Part shown: one piece after another, positions 41,399 to 43,306 of the stretch
Layout of the letters: the number at the start of each line of letters is the position of its first letter
Position numbering within the stretch: the first letter of the stretch is position 1
Source: a virus
Length of the DNA: 43,306 bases
Direction: 5' to 3' (one strand)
IMG/VR virus record: IMGVR_UViG_3300034198_002474
Span: 1 to 43,306 of that record
Translations under genes and position numbers: made by a program
The notes under the pieces: model-generated
What the model saw: only the letters and a program-made list of their open reading frames with translations
Told to the model about the DNA's origin: nothing
Databases searched by the model: none

Positions 41399-43306
41399 TT
41401 ATCCAAATATAAATGCAGATACAATACCAATCTCTTGGGCTTCAGTGCTAGTAACACCACCACTGGTTCCAGCAACACTGGTCCAGGTTACACCGTTAAA
41501 GATTTCCACCAACTGCCCGTCAGTATTATATCGCATCATGCCAGTTTCTGGTGTTGATGGGCGGTCATTGTATGTGTCGCCAAACGGAATAACAACTCCG
41601 TTTGATCCTGTAATCTTTACATAACCAGATCCTGTTTCTCCAAACTCAGTCACTGCATTATTAACAATATTAGTTATAGTATTGTTATAAATTTTTAGGT
41701 TACCTATTCTAACGCCAGCAGTGCCAGTTGTAACAATGTTAATATCAGTGCTACCAGTAACTGTAGTTATGGTATTATCGTATACTGCTAGATTGTTTGT
41801 TTCAAATCTGTCTGCCCACAACTTTGTACTATCAATGTAAGACATCAATGTGTTGTTAACATACGAGTAAATGACATTGTCATTGGCGCCTGGCGTAGCT
41901 TCTGCTAGTACTCTAGTTAGGCCGTCTTCTGATATAACTCCGCTTAACTGTAACCAATATCCGTTATTATATCCTTCGTAACGATTACGATCAGTATTAT
42001 AACGAATCATACCGTTAGTTGGGCTAGCAGGACGTTGTAGATCTGTACCTACAGGTATTTGTACACTTTGATTGCTGTTAACTATAACACCGCCTGTGCC
42101 TTGTGGAACTAGAGTAATATTAGAGTTTGTTACCGTACTTTGAATATTATTGTCACTGACTTTGATGCCTTCAACTACTACATTTCCAGTGCCGTTGGCT
42201 TGAAGCTGTAGATCAGTATCAGTTACAGTAGTTGATATAACATTGCCTTCAATGCGAATCTGCGGTAACTGTACATAACCAGTGCCTGTAATGTTTCCGG
42301 TAACTTGTGTATTACCGCTAGTAACAAAGTTTCCAGTTTGGTTAATATCTCCGGTTTGAGTTATATTACCAACTACTGTGGTATTCTTTAAGTATGTAGT
42401 TCCAGTAGTAACAGTTAAATCGTGTGTAACTGTTAAACTTTGATCAATCTGTACATTATTGTCGGGAATGTAGATTGTGCCAGAACCATTAGCTGTTAGT
42501 ATTAAGTTATCGTTGCCACTGGTTGTGCTGATAGTGTTATTATCAATAACTAGATTATCTACTTCAACACGATTTAAAAATGCTGTTTTCCAACGTAGCC
42601 CACTAGTACCCAAGTTATAAGTTGCAGTTTGTGATGGTATTAAATCACTGTCAATGCCTGCAACAAAGTTAATAGTGTCAGTTATTTCATTACCAATAGT
42701 AATGTTACCGCCAATGTTAACGTCACCTGTAACATCTAAGTTGCCTGTTACATAGGTATTATTTTGTAGGTTAATAGCACCGCTAGCCGCAGTAACATTA
42801 ACATCGCCTGTTATAGAATCAATGTTGTTGTCGTGTATTCTAATATTGCCTGTAGTAATATCAGTTGACGTCACTGTTGTTGTATGAGCGCCGTCTGTGA
42901 ATGTAACACCGTTTACACTGGTAACAGTTAATAGTTGACTGTCAAATAATACTTCACCAGTTTTTTGATTTACATAAAAATTATTACCAACTCTAAAGTT
43001 ACCTTCGTTATCAACGCTGGTTCTATAAATGTGTGCGCCATTTAACTCTACAACTTCATTAGCTGTAATGCGATCGTTAGGATCATTATTGGTTAACTTG
43101 CCTGCGCCAACATAGGCAAAGTTCTGCGATATTAGATAGGCAATAACACCTGGGCCATCACCGTATGCACCATAGTCGCCGTAGACGTTGGCTGAACCAA
43201 TGGCACGAATCTCGGCACCAAAATCACTATAGTCAGCAAAGTTGATTAGGCTTGCTGTACCGCCTGCGCTGGTTCTTAAATCTTGGAATGTAATACCATC
43301 GTCTAA
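41399..43306 (-). CDS. Tail fibre protein, partial (N-terminus beyond window)
   Basis: The frame is open from 43306 to the stop at 41399 (635 visible residues); a GTG at 42874 is internal, since coding sequence continues upstream of it. The first visible 140 residues match the beta-helix end and C-terminal domain of the giant fibres: FADYSDFGAEIRAIGSANVY, GDYGAYGDGPGVIAYL, VGAGKLTNNDPNDRITANE, and RTSVDNEGNFRVGNNFYVNQ (compare STDQDGNFNVGDLF). The rest is a Thr/Asn/Gly-rich shaft of repeated strands (GNITGTGYVQLPQIRIEGN) with two modules of the form G-M-(I/M)-RYNTD-x5-E-x3-G-x-W at about 425-455 and 590-615. So it is a third member of the fibre family, with a different C-terminal half. Confidence 0.78.
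   Translation of the reverse strand, partial: LDDGITFQDLRTSAGGTASLINFADYSDFGAEIRAIGSANVYGDYGAYGDGPGVIAYLISQNFAYVGAGKLTNNDPNDRITANEVVELNGAHIYRTSVDNEGNFRVGNNFYVNQKTGEVLFDSQLLTVTSVNGVTFTDGAHTTTVTSTDITTGNIRIHDNNIDSITGDVNVTAASGAINLQNNTYVTGNLDVTGDVNIGGNITIGNEITDTINFVAGIDSDLIPSQTATYNLGTSGLRWKTAFLNRVEVDNLVIDNNTISTTSGNDNLILTANGSGTIYIPDNNVQIDQSLTVTHDLTVTTGTTYLKNTTVVGNITQTGDINQTGNFVTSGNTQVTGNITGTGYVQLPQIRIEGNVISTTVTDTDLQLQANGTGNVVVEGIKVSDNNIQSTVTNSNITLVPQGTGGVIVNSNQSVQIPVGTDLQRPASPTNGMIRYNTDRNRYEGYNNGYWLQLSGVISEDGLTRVLAEATPGANDNVIYSYVNNTLMSYIDSTKLWADRFETNNLAVYDNTITTVTGSTDINIVTTGTAGVRIGNLKIYNNTITNIVNNAVTEFGETGSGYVKITGSNGVVIPFGDTYNDRPSTPETGMMRYNTDGQLVEIFNGVTWTSVAGTSGGVTSTEAQEIGIVSAFIFG

Noticed and set aside
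42840-42874. GTG at 42874 as the start of the rightmost fibre gene
   Set aside because: The same frame remains open for 144 further codons to the window edge and encodes recognisable fibre sequence, so the gene is partial.
1-43306. tRNA genes, integrase or attachment sites
   Set aside because: Intergenic gaps are almost all under 110 nt and none folds by eye as a cloverleaf. No integrase-like protein is present, consistent with a lytic phage.

Overview
The window is a contiguous piece of a large, AT-rich, tailed-phage genome of the T4-like myovirus type. It most resembles the marine and cyanophage branch (Kyanoviridae-like and pelagiphage T4-likes). Diagnostic genes are the tail sheath (gp18), tail tube (gp19), small terminase (gp16), head-completion nuclease (gp4), tail terminator (gp15), neck proteins and a battery of very large fibre proteins. 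Genes are tightly packed, with 1-30 nt gaps or ATGA/TAATG overlaps. A T4-type late promoter motif ([A/C]TAAATA) sits upstream of many of them, and strong hairpin-plus-T-run terminators separate transcription units. No host gene, photosynthesis gene, tRNA, IS element or CRISPR array is visible. The host is unknown; a GT9-like glycosyltransferase hints at a Gram-negative host, but only as inference.

Layout from left to right. (1) 1-6803, minus strand: sheath, tube, [terminator], a tube-like (gp54-type) protein, a small conserved structural protein, gp4, gp16, and a head-internal protein cut by the window edge whose N-terminus looks like the T4 capsid-targeting sequence. (2) 6908-7847: an HNH zinc protein (+) overlapping tail-to-tail with a dNMP kinase (-) that has its own sigma70-type promoter. 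(3) 7916-10520, minus strand: an ANL-superfamily adenylate-forming enzyme, which is unexpected here, an 84-aa protein and a gp13-like neck protein. (4) 10562-13862, plus strand: gp14-like neck protein, gp15 and a Nudix hydrolase, ended by a bidirectional terminator. (5) 13891-20779, minus strand: four fibre/baseplate-associated structural proteins, one with a YHYH domain. (6) 20874-21512, plus strand: a HAD-family protein that has lost its catalytic Asp. (7) 21540-43306, minus strand: a partial fibre, two small beta proteins, two giant paralogous fibres (1789 and 2235 aa), two more small proteins, three tandem Cys/Gly-rich adhesin-like proteins, a possible tail chaperone, then after a terminator a GT9-like glycosyltransferase and a TobZ/NodU-type O-carbamoyltransferase.

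How it fits together. Most of the window is the late virion module: head completion and packaging, neck, contractile tail and host-recognition apparatus. Four enzymes stand out inside it: the ANL ligase, the GT9-like protein, the carbamoyltransferase and the degenerate HAD protein. They could be a small-molecule or glycan modification set acting on fibres, receptor, host surface or DNA; the sequence alone does not decide which. The best candidates for something undescribed are the phage ANL enzyme with a long inverted repeat at its start codon, the three adhesin-like proteins with 28-34 cysteines each, and the GT9-carbamoyltransferase pair.
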